Below, piece by piece: positions 11,390-22,500 of a stretch of DNA of 35,050 bases. Made by a program: the position numbers and the translations under genes. The notes beneath the pieces were generated by a model. The model was not told where the DNA came from, did not search any database, and was given only the letters and a program-made list of their open reading frames with translations. Source of the DNA: Smittium mucronatum (Eukaryota > Kickxellomycota > Harpellomycetes > Harpellales > Legeriomycetaceae); NCBI GenBank assembly GCA_001953115.1, contig LSSL01004501.1:1-35050 (forward strand), written 5' to 3'. The first letter of the stretch is position 1; each line of letters starts with the position of its first letter.

Positions 11390-12308
11390 ATGGAAACGAA
11401 AAGGACTCCTGATGCATTGAATAGTATTCAGAGTTTCGGAGAAATGCCAAAACTAGTTCCTGGAGAAAGAAACGTGCCAGTGTTTAATGGAGATAGAATA
11501 AGCGAATTTTTGGAGGTTTATCAGTTAATTATGCAAAAAATAATTCAAGATAAAAGACATTATTTTTTCCGATTTACTGTGATAAATCGATCCAAATAAC
11601 AATAAAGAAGACTGTTAGTTTCGAAAGCCGTAAAGGATGATTTCAAGGATATGTTCAAAAGAAAATTTAAGGAATCAGAACCAGATGATTCATTGGAACC
11701 AATTAGGCTTTTATCATCAAAAGGCACAACGGCGGAAGGCAATTTTTGACTTGTTGAAGAAGTTGAATACGAGGCAAGAAAGTTGGAGAATGGTGGTAAC
11801 TTAGCTCAGCACGAAAAGCTTCTTATTTTTTAAAAGCTATACCATATGAGATAATAATGCAAAAGGGAGAGGAAATATATGATAGAAATGAATTAAAAAT
11901 TTACGAAAAGCTAAAGGGGAAATATTTGTCTTTATACTCAATTAAAGGAAAATTACAGAAAATCTTGACGGAGAACATAAGAAAAAGTAGAAGAAAAAAA
12001 CAATTTCAGCTCTCTTAACAACGATACTTTGGAATAATTAATAAAGTATATAAAAGCATTAAATTGATTTATAAGAGTAACATGGACCACAAAGATAAAA
12101 TCCTTAACAGTTACAATTACCGTAACAGTAGGAAAGTTTCATTCATATACTGAGATGGCGACCACAGAAAGCGTGGCTTTGAAATATTAGACAAATATTT
12201 AAATTTGGGAGTCGTTAAAATCGGAGACCGTGGGATTATTATAAGTATAAAAGGTGAGGAGCTACCACCAAATTGTGGAAATGGAGGAATTAAGCTACTA
12301 TAAATCAC
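11390..12308 (+). pseudogene. Gypsy Gag relic (capsid and zinc-knuckle region)
   Basis: The first frame starts with ATG at 11390 and stays open to 11599. It contains VPVFNGDRISEFLEVY, which matches the F.G....FL..Y start of gypsy capsid domains. The coding thread continues in shifted frames through FLKAIPYEIIMQKGEE (about 11830-11875), the usual FL..LP..I segment. At about 12150-12300 it reads DGDHRKRGFEILDKYLNLG, then GEELPPNCGNGGIKLL. This fits the zinc knuckle (C..C...GH....C) and following G..LP....GG segment of this Gag type, but the first Cys positions are a stop codon and other residues and the last Cys is Phe. The His of the knuckle is still present. Gag would coat the element RNA; this copy cannot. 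Confidence 0.62.
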
Positions 12309-12607
12309 ATTTCCAACAGTAGAACAATTACTGTTCAGAATTCAGATCTCGATGCTGATATTGAAAATTTCAGCTAAAATCGCATGATTCAAAATTTGAA
12401 AATAATATACAAAGAAAACTTTCAAAACATAGTTAATATTTTCGCTGCAAAAAGAACATCTAGTGAAAATAAAGAAATTATAAACCAAATAAAAAGTTCA
12501 AAGATTCAAATTTAAAAGATAAACCTCTTATTGACTAGAACACGCATTTAGCCGAAGTCACAAAAATATATAATGGTGTAGAAAGCTCTAAAGATACAAA
12601 ATTAAAA

Positions 12608-13120
12608 ATGGGGTTTAATGGAGACCCGTATAAAGTTAAAGCAAATGTATTCAATGAGAATTTATTGGAAGTATTTACTGATAAAATAAAAGACCTAAAA
12701 AATCAATTATCACTCGAGGAATTAGCCTCAGTATCACCAGCTGTAGGAAAATCGATTAATAATGAATTCAAACTGAAGTGTGTTGCTGGTGTTAGAAAAA
12801 TTTATAATTTATCTATAAAAGAAGGAGACAACTGGAAAACAATTTACATGTCTGTCGGCTCAGGCCGAGCTTTTGGTAAGATAAATGGCACTGAAATACA
12901 TATACTATTTGATGAAGTTGGCGAAGTTAATTTGATGTCCCCTGACGTATATAATGCATTAAACTCATTAGGCCGTGCAAATATGAACAGAAAAGTGAAT
13001 TTTCAAATAAAAGGTGCCAGCTTTGGGACCAGCGAACTCTTGGGAGTTATAGAAAATTGTGAAATCGAAGTTGAAAGATGTAGATCTAGGGTTAATATTT
13101 TTTTTTCAGTGCCTCCATAA
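12608..13120 (+). pseudogene. Gypsy retropepsin-like protease region
   Basis: A 170-codon open frame, the longest intact piece of this element. After a linker it reads YMSVGSGRAFGKINGTEI, then HILFDEVGEVNLMSPDVYNA. The segment ILFDEVGEVNLMS corresponds to the aspartic protease active site (ILxDxGxExNLMS), with the catalytic Asp kept but the following residues altered (D-E-V-G where family members have D-x-G). Later GASFGTSELLGVIENCEIEV fits the second half of the retropepsin fold. The protease would cut the Gag-Pol polyprotein. The frame starts inside the polyprotein, so its first ATG is not a natural start, and it closes at a TAA at 13118-13120. Confidence 0.62.
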
Positions 13121-13539
13121 AAGATTCATTGATATTGTGCAGACCATGGGATGTTAAAAGCAGAGTTCTGAAATATAATAGACAATAAAGAAGCTTATGG
13201 TACACTATCAAGGACTAATTCAATGGGGATGTATCTACATTTTGTGAAAGCAGCAATAATGATGTAAGAAGATTTGAAAATGATGACACAATTAAATACA
13301 CGGCACACTCAAACCAAGTTAGTTTAATTCCGATGTAATTGAAAAATCCAATGAAACTTCAGACATTACATCCAGGCTTATTTTAGGGCAAGGTATAAAA
13401 ATGTTGCAAAAAGGGTTAAACCAGTTGCTATTCAAAAAAATAACTACACCCCACCACACCAGGACTAAATTATTCATGCATTTTTCAAGAAAGGTTAGGA
13501 TAAAATAAAATATATAGGAATATTGATATGTTTAAAATA

Positions 13540-14840
13540 GGTGAAGGCAACTTTTACCAAAAAGAAATTGAGTATTTTAAAAGAGCGTTGATATATAATA
13601 TAAAAGCTTTTTCGTTTGATTAGAACGAAATAGGACTGCTAAAAGCTTCAATTGAAAGCCCCTTAGTTATGGAAACTATTCAACATACGCCCTGATACCA
13701 TATACTATTCAAAATACCAAATCCATCACTAGAAGATGATAAAAGTCTGATCAAAAGAAAAATGAAAATACTATTCTAGAACCTACAAACAGCCCATTTT
13801 CGAATCCTTGGTTTATAATAAAAAAAAGGATGGGGATTCTCTCTGATTTATCCAAGACTTCGGTCAAGCAAAACGAGTTAATGTTAGAAATGCAGATTCG
13901 CGGCTATTTCTAGAATAATTCACGGAAAATTTCGGAGGAAAAATTATTTATTCGACGTTTGATCTAATAAGTGTATATGACAAAATTTCTTTATCTTAAG
14001 AATCAAGAGATATATTCGGCTTACAAAACCCTCTAGGATTAGTTCGAATGACTCACCTTCTCATGGGTTGGTGCAACTCAGTGTCAGTATTTCAAATATT
14101 AATGAACAAGGTTTTTTTCGAGTTTATTCCCGAATATATGGGTATCTTTTTAGACGATGGAATAATTAAAGGCACAGAATGCAACAATTTTGATTTAACT
14201 GAGGATGGCCTTAGGATTTATGTATATGATCATATCAATGTTATAGGGAAAATTTTATCAGCTATGATGAATGCCGGTTTGACAATCAATGGCTCAAAAT
14301 GTTTATTTGGGGTTTCAGAAGTAGAAGTATAGTGTTTTTTATGCAATAAAGAAGGGATAATTCCATCACCAAGAAATTTGGAAAAAACTCAATCTTGGGG
14401 AACACCAATTAATCTAAAGCGGGTTTTAAACTTTTTGGGACTATGTTTATTTTATCGAATTTGGATTAAAAATTTTGCTGAGAAAGCCGAACCTCTATAT
14501 AGACTGACCAAGAAATATAAAAATTTCAGATCGGGAAGGGAGAAAGAGAATGCATTTTTAATCTTGAAAAGAGATTTAACCAAACTTCCAGTATTAAGAC
14601 TATTGGAATATTCGAAAAATGCAGGCAAAATAATTCTAAAAGTAGATTTAAGCCTAATCGGCACAGGTGCTGAATTAAGCAGGAGGATGAAACTAATTCT
14701 AGATATGTTTGTCTTCATAAAATTAAAGCTTTTAGCGAAAGAAAATAACGGTATTCTCATATCAAGAGAGAACTTTTTGCGATAAATCTGATGGCAAAAA
14801 AGCTAAAAATTTATCTAAATGGAGTTTTTATAAAATATAA
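13540..14840 (+). pseudogene. Gypsy reverse transcriptase and partial RNase H
   Basis: The N-terminal fingers are decayed but readable across frames (about 13560-14040). The palm is open from 14048: LLMGWCNSVSVFQILMNKVF, then GIFLDDGIIKG, with the catalytic FLDD at 14147-14158, and AGLTINGSKCLFGV. A TAG at 14330-14332 interrupts it. The next open piece (14378-14785) reads VLNFLGLCLFYRIWIKNFAE, PLYRLTKKY, AFLILKRDLTKLPVL, then KVDLSLIGTGAELSR, where TDAS..G.GA..SQ starts RNase H; the first catalytic Asp is kept. After a frameshift KRELFAINLMAKKLKIYL (about 14765-14820) is the E..A..... block of RNase H. The homology stops where the right LTR-like repeat begins. Confidence 0.8.
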
Positions 14841-14962
14841 AAATTATAAATTATTATAAATCAGTCGAATTCATTGTTTTTAAATCTAATAAGTAAAAAA
14901 AAGTTTTAAATTGGATAAAGAAAAAACCCTAAAACCAAATAAAAAAGTTCTAGGTGGAGTAT
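14819..14962 (+). repeat. Right LTR or LTR fragment of the gypsy relic
   Basis: Direct repeat of 11116-11234, longer by about 26 bases because of an extra segment between TTTTTAAAT (about 14878-14886) and the shared AAAGAAAAAACCC. The repeat starts exactly where RNase H homology ends, which suggests that a deletion removed integrase and perhaps the 5' part of this LTR. Confidence 0.65.
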
Positions 14963-15339
14963 TGGGAATACAACGACAATATTATTTAATTTTTACCTTT
15001 TCATTTCCACATTGCAATTTTAATCAATTAATTTTTCAATCTCTTTTTTTTTCTTTTGTTTTAAACAATTCAAAAAAGTGATTATTTGACCTATCTTTTT
15101 TTCAGCCCAGTTTTTTGAAGATCCCATTATCACACCATCTATTAAACTTTTCTACGTTTTGATTTTTTTTTTCTTTGGATTTAATTCCTTTTTTTATAAT
15201 GTTATGTATTTTTCGATAATTTTACCATCATTCAATATATTGATGTATGATTTTTTTTCAATGAATCTATCTCTTTATTTTTAGACTAAATTTTGACATA
15301 ACCTGCATAAATTTTTTAATATTTGTATTTTATATCCTG

Positions 15340-16240
15340 TCAATCGCTAAGTGAAGTGCATTTGGTATTTAATTCTTTGATCATTTCAGTGGTTATTTTA
15401 TTTTTGTCCGATAATTTTGCACTAAGTTTCCAATTTTTTGTGGTTTTTATTTTTACATTTAGAGGATATTTTATTTCATATGTAATAGATTTACGATCGA
15501 AGAATCTGTCTGATTATATTTCCTTTATTCTTCATTTGCAAAAGATAATTTGAGATACGAAAATAGGTAAATTCTTGATTCGTATCTATGAAAAATTATT
15601 CCTAAGTATATGTTATTTCATCTATTTTTAATTTTCTGATTAAATTATTAAGTTTAGAGGTGTTATTTATTTTTCCAATTTTCCATACTATCTTCTGGTT
15701 GTTGTTTTTTGAGGAGGCTTATGCCGCTGCTCAGTTTTGAACATGTTCATATCATTCATTAATATTGGTTTGACGCCCTTTCTTTTATCTTTTTTTAGTT
15801 TATCTATAATTAATTCTGGTAATATTCTTCATTATTTTAGTTTAGATGGTAGATTTAAATTTAAATGATTTAAATTTCCTTTCTTTTTTTTCCCAATTAG
15901 GATGATATTAATTCTATAACCAAAGAATATGCAATTCTTTTTAATAACATATTTGTAGCTATTAATAATTTTTGCTGGTTATTTTTACCATGATACTTTT
16001 TCGTTCCGATAATTAGATCATAATAAAATAGGCTTTTTAAAATTTTAATTCTGATATGCAGAAGATTTTCGATTCTATGAAGCTTTTAAAATATGTAAAA
16101 AATCTCATTTTTTTATTTTAGGATATTTATTTCGTGTTGAAAGTATATATTTTTGTTTTATCGGTTTATTCCATTTTTTTCGTTCCTTGAGATGCATCTT
16201 TTCTTCTCATCGTTAAAAAGTGATAAAAGTTAAATCGGAT
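15340..16240 (-). pseudogene. LINE endonuclease (AP-like) relic
   Basis: On the minus strand a frame reads GVKPILMNDMNMFKTEQ, then RHKPPQKTTTRR (about 15693-15778). This matches the I..GDFN....P.DR.P block of APE-type LINE endonucleases; the N-D-M-N core at 15745-15756 keeps the Asp and Asn, while the Gly before Asp is Asn. Upstream is a possible Y.P-like segment (LNLNLPSKLK). Downstream an uninterrupted run from about 15513 to 15345 reads SDRFFDRKSITYEIKY, then KNWKLSAKLSDKNKITTEMI. SD(H) is the C-terminal catalytic motif of the family, with His replaced by Arg. The enzyme nicks target DNA to prime reverse transcription. This copy is inactive. Confidence 0.6.
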
Positions 16241-16729
16241 ATATTTATACTTCATCAAAAACTTTTTTTTTCATATTTCATTTTTCTTTCTGTAATATTT
16301 TCGTTCATTATCAACTTTAATGTGCTCGTAAACTCTTTTACTATTAATTTTTTAATTTCAGGAGCTTTTCTCACGCCATTTCCCATTTTTGGTTGGGAAG
16401 ATTATATTGTTTTATATCTTTAAATATTTTTTCTCCTTTAAATGTTGTTGAAAGTACTTTTAAAATTACTTAATTTATTTTTAAATTTGGATATTATTAT
16501 TAGAGTGGTTTTAGAATAAATTTATTTTCTCAATTTGTATTTATCTTCTGGTTCCGAAACCCTGTTTATACTAGCTAATTATTCATTAATTGTTTTCTGA
16601 TTAATATTTTTTACTGAAATAATATTAATATCTTTGTTCTTATCAATATCAGTATTCGTGATTACGATTTCAAAAAAATATTCGTTGATTAACCATTAGA
16701 GTATGATAGGTTTGATTCATTTTCTGCGC

Positions 16730-17350
16730 TATACAGTTTTTCATCGGCCGCACATATAGATTTTTTATTTTCAATTTCTGTTTATTTAAGATTTTTTCTA
16801 GTATAAATTCTTTTAAATTTTTTAGAGATTATTTCCGGTTTCTTTTTGTTTTTTATCCCTTTTTTTTTAGGTCTTTGCTTTTTTACTTCCAAAATTCAAC
16901 TTTTTTCCAGTATGTGCAAATTTTATGGACTTTTTTCCGAAAAAATAACGCTTTATCCCCTTATATTTAGATAGATTTTGGCATTAATTTTTTTTTCTTG
17001 GATTTAAAAAAAAATAAATACTTTTTTAATGGGATAAATTGATGTTTTTATATTTTAAAACAGTTTTATCAAGTACTTTACCTATTTTCAGTAGCTCTTT
17101 ATATGCTTTCTATGATATTTGCCAAGAAATAAGTCCTTTATGTGACGCTATAGGTATTTATTTATATTATTAGAACTACTAAGTAATCTCCGAAAATTCT
17201 ATTTATATATATATATATATATAAAGCTGTTTTATTATTGCATTTTTTGGGTTATTTTTTTTATAAATATTAAAAATAAAATTTTTGTTCAGCTATCGAT
17301 TTTAAAGTATATTTGGATTTCTCCGAATATTCACAATAAATCTTCAATAA
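16730..17350 (-). pseudogene. LINE ORF1 (Gag-like) relic with a decayed zinc knuckle
   Basis: Minus-strand reading: SHKGLISWQIS, then KAYKELLKIGKVLDKTVL, a short gap, and GDKALFFRKKVHKICTYWKK followed by VEFWK*KSKDLKKKG. The part at 16877-16918 has the exact spacing of a CCHC zinc knuckle (C-x2-C-x4-H-x4-C), but positions 2-4 are now Trp, Phe and Ser. A Lys/Arg-rich tail follows (KKKGIKNKKKPEIISKKF). This order, a globular part, then I.GD...R..., then the knuckle, is usual for LINE ORF1 nucleic-acid-binding proteins. It lies upstream of the endonuclease motifs on the same strand. Confidence 0.5.
17204..17222. repeat. (TA)n microsatellite
   Basis: Uninterrupted TA dinucleotide run within the LINE relic. 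Confidence 0.9.
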
Positions 17351-17403
17351 ATCCATCAATTTTGTTGTTTAACTCCCACAAAAAAAGCTCTAACTTAAGT
17401 GAT

Positions 17404-17637
17404 TGTAATGAGCCAATATATTAAGTACACGCTATTGAATATTTCATCCAATGAAGAAATCCTCCCATAAGCATAACTGACTTTTAGAAAATAGAAAATG
17501 GTATAAATAAGGAAGCTTAGCCGTTTTAGAATGGCTAAGCTTTTCAACTTTTCTTTTTCCCTATCTTTTATATTTTTAACTAGTGTATCCTTTTACTTTT
17601 TATTATCCAAATTATCCAATTAAACCTGATCCTTACA
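17404..17637 (+). repeat. Solo LTR, copy 2 (234 bp)
   Basis: Starts TGTAATGAGCC and ends GATCCTTACA. Flanking pentamers are GTGAT (17399-17403) and GTGAG (17638-17642), a 4 of 5 match that fits a target duplication. A TATAAATAA box at 17502-17510 is followed by a perfect 10 bp stem, AAGCTTAGCC (17513-17522) with GGCTAAGCTT (17533-17542). There is no internal domain on either side. It appears to lie in, or just upstream of, the LINE ORF1 relic on the minus strand. Confidence 0.85.
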
Positions 17638-20600
17638 GTGAGGTTCCACTTAAAACAATATTTTTCCTTTTTTAGGATCTTTTCTTCTTATATTTTTGAA
17701 TAGCGAAACCGGTATGGGCTCTTTTTTTTTTATTTATTGATATCAGGGGGTTTAGTTCTAGACCTGATTACATTAATCCAGTCTGTATTTTTTTCATTAT
17801 GAAAACTAATTTTTTTGATATTCGTTTATCTCTTTCGTATATATATCAGATTTTTAATTCTCTTTTGATTTTGATTTTTCAATTTAATTCTTTTATACTT
17901 TCAAGAGAAAGAAAGGGTGTTTCATTCTTTTTATATATTCTTAAACCTTAATGCAGAAGATTCCACTTTAATAAATATGTCTCACATTTAATATCCAAGC
18001 TAGTGAATAGGTAAGCTTTTTTAGAGGTCAAAAAACGAATATTAAAGGTTTAATTATAGTTAAAAGATTTTTACTGATTAAGAGATATAATTAGTTTATG
18101 CTGAAAACACATTATAAATTATCACTGACCATAATTATATCGAAAAAAAGTCAGTATACTGTGAAGTGCTTCGTTTATTGAAAAAAAATATAAATAAATA
18201 TTTATATGGGATCAGCTTTTTTAAATTTTGATAACTTTAAAATTCATTTCGTTATTTTTCTGGAATCGATATAAGAATCGCTTTTTTGATGATAAAATCA
18301 CAAAAAATGGAATTTTATTTCGAAATATATTATGATATGTTTCAAAAATCAAATTGATTATTCTATAAAAGCGTACAAATCTGTGTATAACTACATGAAT
18401 AAACCTCTTCAGTTATTTAACGTTTTTTTTCCAAAAATGAAAAAAATATACTCAATAATAAAATATTTTATCTACAAAAATGAAAAATATACCTCCAACA
18501 ACGTAATTATGTTTCTCCAAAAACGAATTATTATTAATATTAATAACATTATTTACAACGCTAAATACTCCCACCCCCAATAATTAAATTAAGCGCTTCT
18601 ATAATATAATTTCATATAACTAACCAAAAAAACATTAAAATCATTAAAATATCCAACATAACTGTAAAATAATTAATTTTTTCTGTTTTATTTGAAACTT
18701 TTTTTGATAAAGCATAAAATTTTCGAGATATTTGGTGTTATTTTTGGGTTAATTTATAAAAAAAAATTGTTACTATTTTCGAACTTTTTCCGGCAGATAT
18801 AAGTGTGAGGTATAAATAAAACTGGCATATTTGAACAGTTATTCCATTAGAGTAATAATAAAAACATTTAAAACATTTTTAACTTAATAAATATCTCCAA
18901 TTTCAATATCATTACATTCTTTATTAAATTTTAATTTTTGGCTAATTTTTCTGAAAAACATTTCTTTTATTAATATATTCGTTTAGTATATTTACACCAC
19001 ATTTTCTTATACCTAAAACTTTTTTTTTGTGTATTAATTTGATTTTTTTTATAATTTGATGGTTGATTTTAACAAAGCCGATGGCAGGAAAAAAAATTCC
19101 AAAACTTATTCGTGTTGGATTTTTGATTTTTTTTTCTTTTATATATATTTGCATATAAAATACCGAAACAAAAATTTCAGTTCGTTTTAATAAATCAATT
19201 TAAATTTTCTTATAAAAAAAAGCCCAATACTTCAGAGTGGTGAATCTTAAATTAATCCAATTTATAATTTCGTTAATTTTTTTTGCATTAATACAATCGA
19301 ATAAAAGTAAAAAAAAATATAGACTCAATAAGTGTACTAAAAAAACATTTTCACAGATATTAACTCATTGGAGTTATTTTGTTTTATTTTATAGAAATTC
19401 TCGATGATTAAAAAGATTTCAAAAAATTTATTTTTGGCTCTTTGATGAAATTATGGTTTTTTGAATTATTAACTTTACTTTTTCATCCCAGGTGTTTTAA
19501 AATTCTAATATTCTATTTTCTTTAAAAATTTATTATCCAATTTTAAATATTTAAACTTTTTAATGATATTTTTTTAACAAAAAATCATTTCGTTGGAAAT
19601 ATGGGATATTAAAATAACACATTAAAATTCACCGGAGACAAAAGAGTTAATATTTTTTATGTATCGGTAAAAAAAAATATTGTATTTTATGAATTCTATC
19701 AGTAAACTTTTTCTGATTATTATATTTGACTCCAATTTCCTCAAATTCAATTGCAGCTTTTAATTTGCCACAATTTTTTTAAATTAAGAAGCATATGTTC
19801 AATTAACGGGGAAAAAAAATTAAAATTTCATGTTTAATTTTTAATATGGGGGGTTTTTTAATAAAATAAAACTTTTTTTGCCAATCGAAATATTGAATAA
19901 TATTAATTCATAATTTTTAAAGGTAAAATAATTGAGAAAAATTCTACAAATACAGAAATTCTATATTTTCAAATAAAAGATTTTTTCGAAACCCCTACTC
20001 TAAATTAGATAAAAAATTTAATGTGTATCTTAGTGAAATATTTTTATTTAAGTAAAGTAGCATATTTTTAATATGTAAGTGTTCTCTCTCGAAAAAAATC
20101 TTCCATATTCTGGACAAAACTTTTATATTTTATATTTATTTATTTTTCTTGATTAAATAATTTTAATATGTTTAAACTATAATTCCCGTATTTGGCAGCA
20201 ATTATCAATGAAAGCTTTCATGTTTAAAAAAAAATTTATGTGAATAATTTTCTAATTCGGAGGCAATATATTATTCAATATGTATAATAAATGGATATTT
20301 TTTTTATAAAATTGATATAAAGAAAAATAAATATCAAAATTTCAGCGGACTTATAAATTTACTTAAAGAATCTCATTTAACTCAATTTCTAGTACCAAGT
20401 ATTTTTATAACAACGGGATAACGTGGTTTACTTACTTAATATTTATACATAGTTAAATACTTATATAATCAAACATTTCAATATACATTGACTAATTACA
20501 TTAAAAATAATTTGAATAAGATTTTGAAAAAATAAAATCAATATAATTAAAATAAAATTATTATGGGGCCATTTTTAATTAAACTTATTCATTATCTTAA

Positions 20601-22500
20601 AAGCTATAATAGCATTTAAATTTATTGCAGGGTTTTTCATTTCAATAGACCTTTTTTTCTGTACCTGTGGGGTCATTCTTATAACCAATAATTCACTTTA
20701 ACTTATAGGCATTAATGATTTAATTATTGGTTAAAACTCTATTGCTCTTAGTTATTGTGAGTTTTTTCTTTTTGATTGGTATAAATAATTATTCAATCCA
20801 ATGATAACGCTTTTTAAATTTTCATCAAAAAATTAACCCTGAAAATCTAAAAATAGGGTCTATTGGAATAAAAGAAAGGGTCTATTGCTATGAAAACCCC
20901 TGTAAAGCTCACTTGAAAACAAAAAATTGATATAAAACCATTTATGTTTTTACTTGATTTGAAAAAGCCTAAAAAAACTTCTTTTTTTTTTTAGTTTTCA
21001 ACTAAGCCCGGAATAAAAATGCAATTCGGTTATGCTGAAATTAATTTTTTTTGGGGGGGGGGGATAAATGTTTTATAATGATTTTTTTTTAGGTTATAGT
21101 TTTATGTGAAAAATACTCGAATGATTTATATTAAAAAACATAAATGGGGAGAAGCTGTACCCCTTAATCCCAAGCCATTTATCATACTTTTTCCCAAATA
21201 TGACACATTATATCGCAATTTATTATTATTTATTGGGTTTTTACTATCTATCAATTGAATTTATGTATCAATTTTTTTTTAGGATTAATTAAAACATACT
21301 CCATAATCATTATGCGAATAAAAATTGCAATAATTATTATTGAAGAGGGGAGTGTGTTAAAAAGAGTAAACAAGCAATATAATACTGTTATATTTTATTT
21401 TATTAAAATCACTTTACCTTTAACACATGTATGCAACCCCTTTCATTTATAAAATCATAAAAAAGAATATATAATAATACATCCAGTTGCAAAAATGATC
21501 ATAGTAGCCCATTTAATATGATTTTTTTTTCAATAGATTATTTATTAGTAATTAAAATTTATTTTTGGTTAAATTAAATCTATATTGACTAAAAAAGAAG
21601 TCATTTTGCTAATTAATCAAAAACATAAAAAACATCCACGATCAAATTCTATTACTTTCAAAAATATAATTATTGGAAGATTTTTGCTTTTATTTGTCGG
21701 TTTAATTATCATTACTATTTTTAGTTCTTTTTTATGTATTTATGTACTATTTCAAGATTTTTTTTGGATTTTTGCCTTATGTTTTTTTTAATTGATAATC
21801 AGTACTCCACTCAAATTTTTATCAAATTTAATGTTTTTCTTGGAAAAAAATAGCTATTGAGCAAAACTCTGCTTTAAGTGTACTTCAATAAGGTAAGTAA
21901 ATATTTTTGTTTTCAAAAAAATACTGCTGTGAGGGAGGGAATAAAAAAATGCGGGGAAATTTTACTTTGCTTAATACGATTTGGGGGATATTTATCAAAG
22001 CAGGTGGTTTCTAAAATAACAGGAACTTTATAAGTGAATCTGGGTGATATTGTTATATAATGGAAGGTTTTAATTAATTAGCCATATTGGAGTTTTAAAA
22101 TGAATTTTCTTCTCTCAAAAATAATATTACGTAGTTTTAATTAATCTTCAACCTCAATGCGCATTTAAAATAAAATAAACTAAATCGGATGAATAATTAA
22201 ATATATATTTATTAATTTTTTGGAAAAATAAAGCAAAAATACGTTTTTTCGGTCAATAAACCTACACTAGACTTTATAAAATATTGATACCAAGAGATAA
22301 CATCTTACTTTTAAAAAATAAATCAAAAACTAAAGACCATTAAAAAATATTGGAATATAATGAGTTAATAATTTTCCTGGGTTATGAAGTTTAAGGCGCA
22401 CTCTAGTGCTATATTCTTCGTATTTATTTCGCAAACATACTCTAAAATCAAAAAAGATTTTAAACTTTAAATCTTTCTAAAGATTTAAAATATGAATCAA
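17638..22500. other. Long AT-rich region without a supported gene
   Basis: From 17640 to about 17990 the minus strand may hold more LINE ORF1 or 5' UTR (SKSKEN and similar Lys-rich fragments), but this is weak. From 18.0 to 22.5 kb I see only AT-rich sequence with poly-A and poly-T runs. Short open frames near 18.3 kb (+), 19.0 kb (-), 21.3 kb (+) and 21.6 kb (+) are low-complexity Ile/Lys/Asn/Phe-rich, and the last begins with TTG; none shows a motif. A G11 run is at 21053-21063. Confidence 0.5.
21053..21063. repeat. G11 homopolymer tract
   Basis: Eleven consecutive G in AT-rich sequence, preceded by a T run and followed by ATAAAT. Confidence 0.9.

Larger units (their letters stand above)
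11116..14962 (+). mobile_element. Ty3/gypsy LTR retrotransposon relic lacking integrase
   Basis: Two direct repeats (11116-11234 and 14819-14962) bracket a Gag - zinc knuckle - protease - RT - RNase H series on the plus strand. RT followed directly by RNase H is shared by several groups; the RT motifs (LLMGWCNSVSVFQ, FLDDGIIKG) and the FLGLC-FYR-WIKNFA connection to RNase H place it in Ty3/gypsy. RNase H runs into the right repeat and no integrase follows, so the element has an internal deletion. Total length is about 3.8 kb, against 5-6 kb for a complete member. In-frame stops and frameshifts are numerous. Confidence 0.8.
7900..17350 (-). mobile_element. LINE (non-LTR retrotransposon), split by a gypsy insertion
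   Basis: Reading the minus strand from high to low coordinates gives ORF1 with a zinc knuckle (~16.9 kb), AP-type endonuclease motifs (15.3-16.2 kb), a break, reverse transcriptase motifs (10.6-9.9 kb) and the post-RT region (9.9-7.95 kb). That is the normal LINE order on one strand. The gypsy relic and its LTR-like repeats fill the gap of about 4 kb. The spacing works if the insertion lies in the linker between endonuclease and RT. All parts carry stops and frameshifts. The 5' end may extend beyond 17.35 kb, through the solo LTR at 17404-17637, to about 18.0 kb. That a single LINE copy is involved, not two fragments, is an inference. Confidence 0.58.

Noticed and set aside
14452..14760. 102-codon minus-strand frame
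   Set aside because: Antisense shadow of the gypsy RT/RNase H frame, which has clear motifs.
15323..16423. Two plus-strand hydrophobic frames (15323-15553 and 16220-16423)
   Set aside because: They are T-rich shadows of the LINE endonuclease region, whose motifs are read on the minus strand.
18332..18583. 83-codon plus-strand frame
   Set aside because: Composition is almost entirely Ile, Asn, Lys and Tyr, which AT-rich DNA gives by chance; no domain or neighbour supports it.
18942..19154. 70-codon minus-strand frame
   Set aside because: Lys/Ile-rich with no recognisable motif. A decayed gene cannot be excluded, but nothing supports it.
21585..21791. 68-codon hydrophobic plus-strand frame that looks like a small membrane protein
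   Set aside because: It begins with TTG, consists largely of Ile, Phe and Leu as expected from T-rich sequence, and has no motif.
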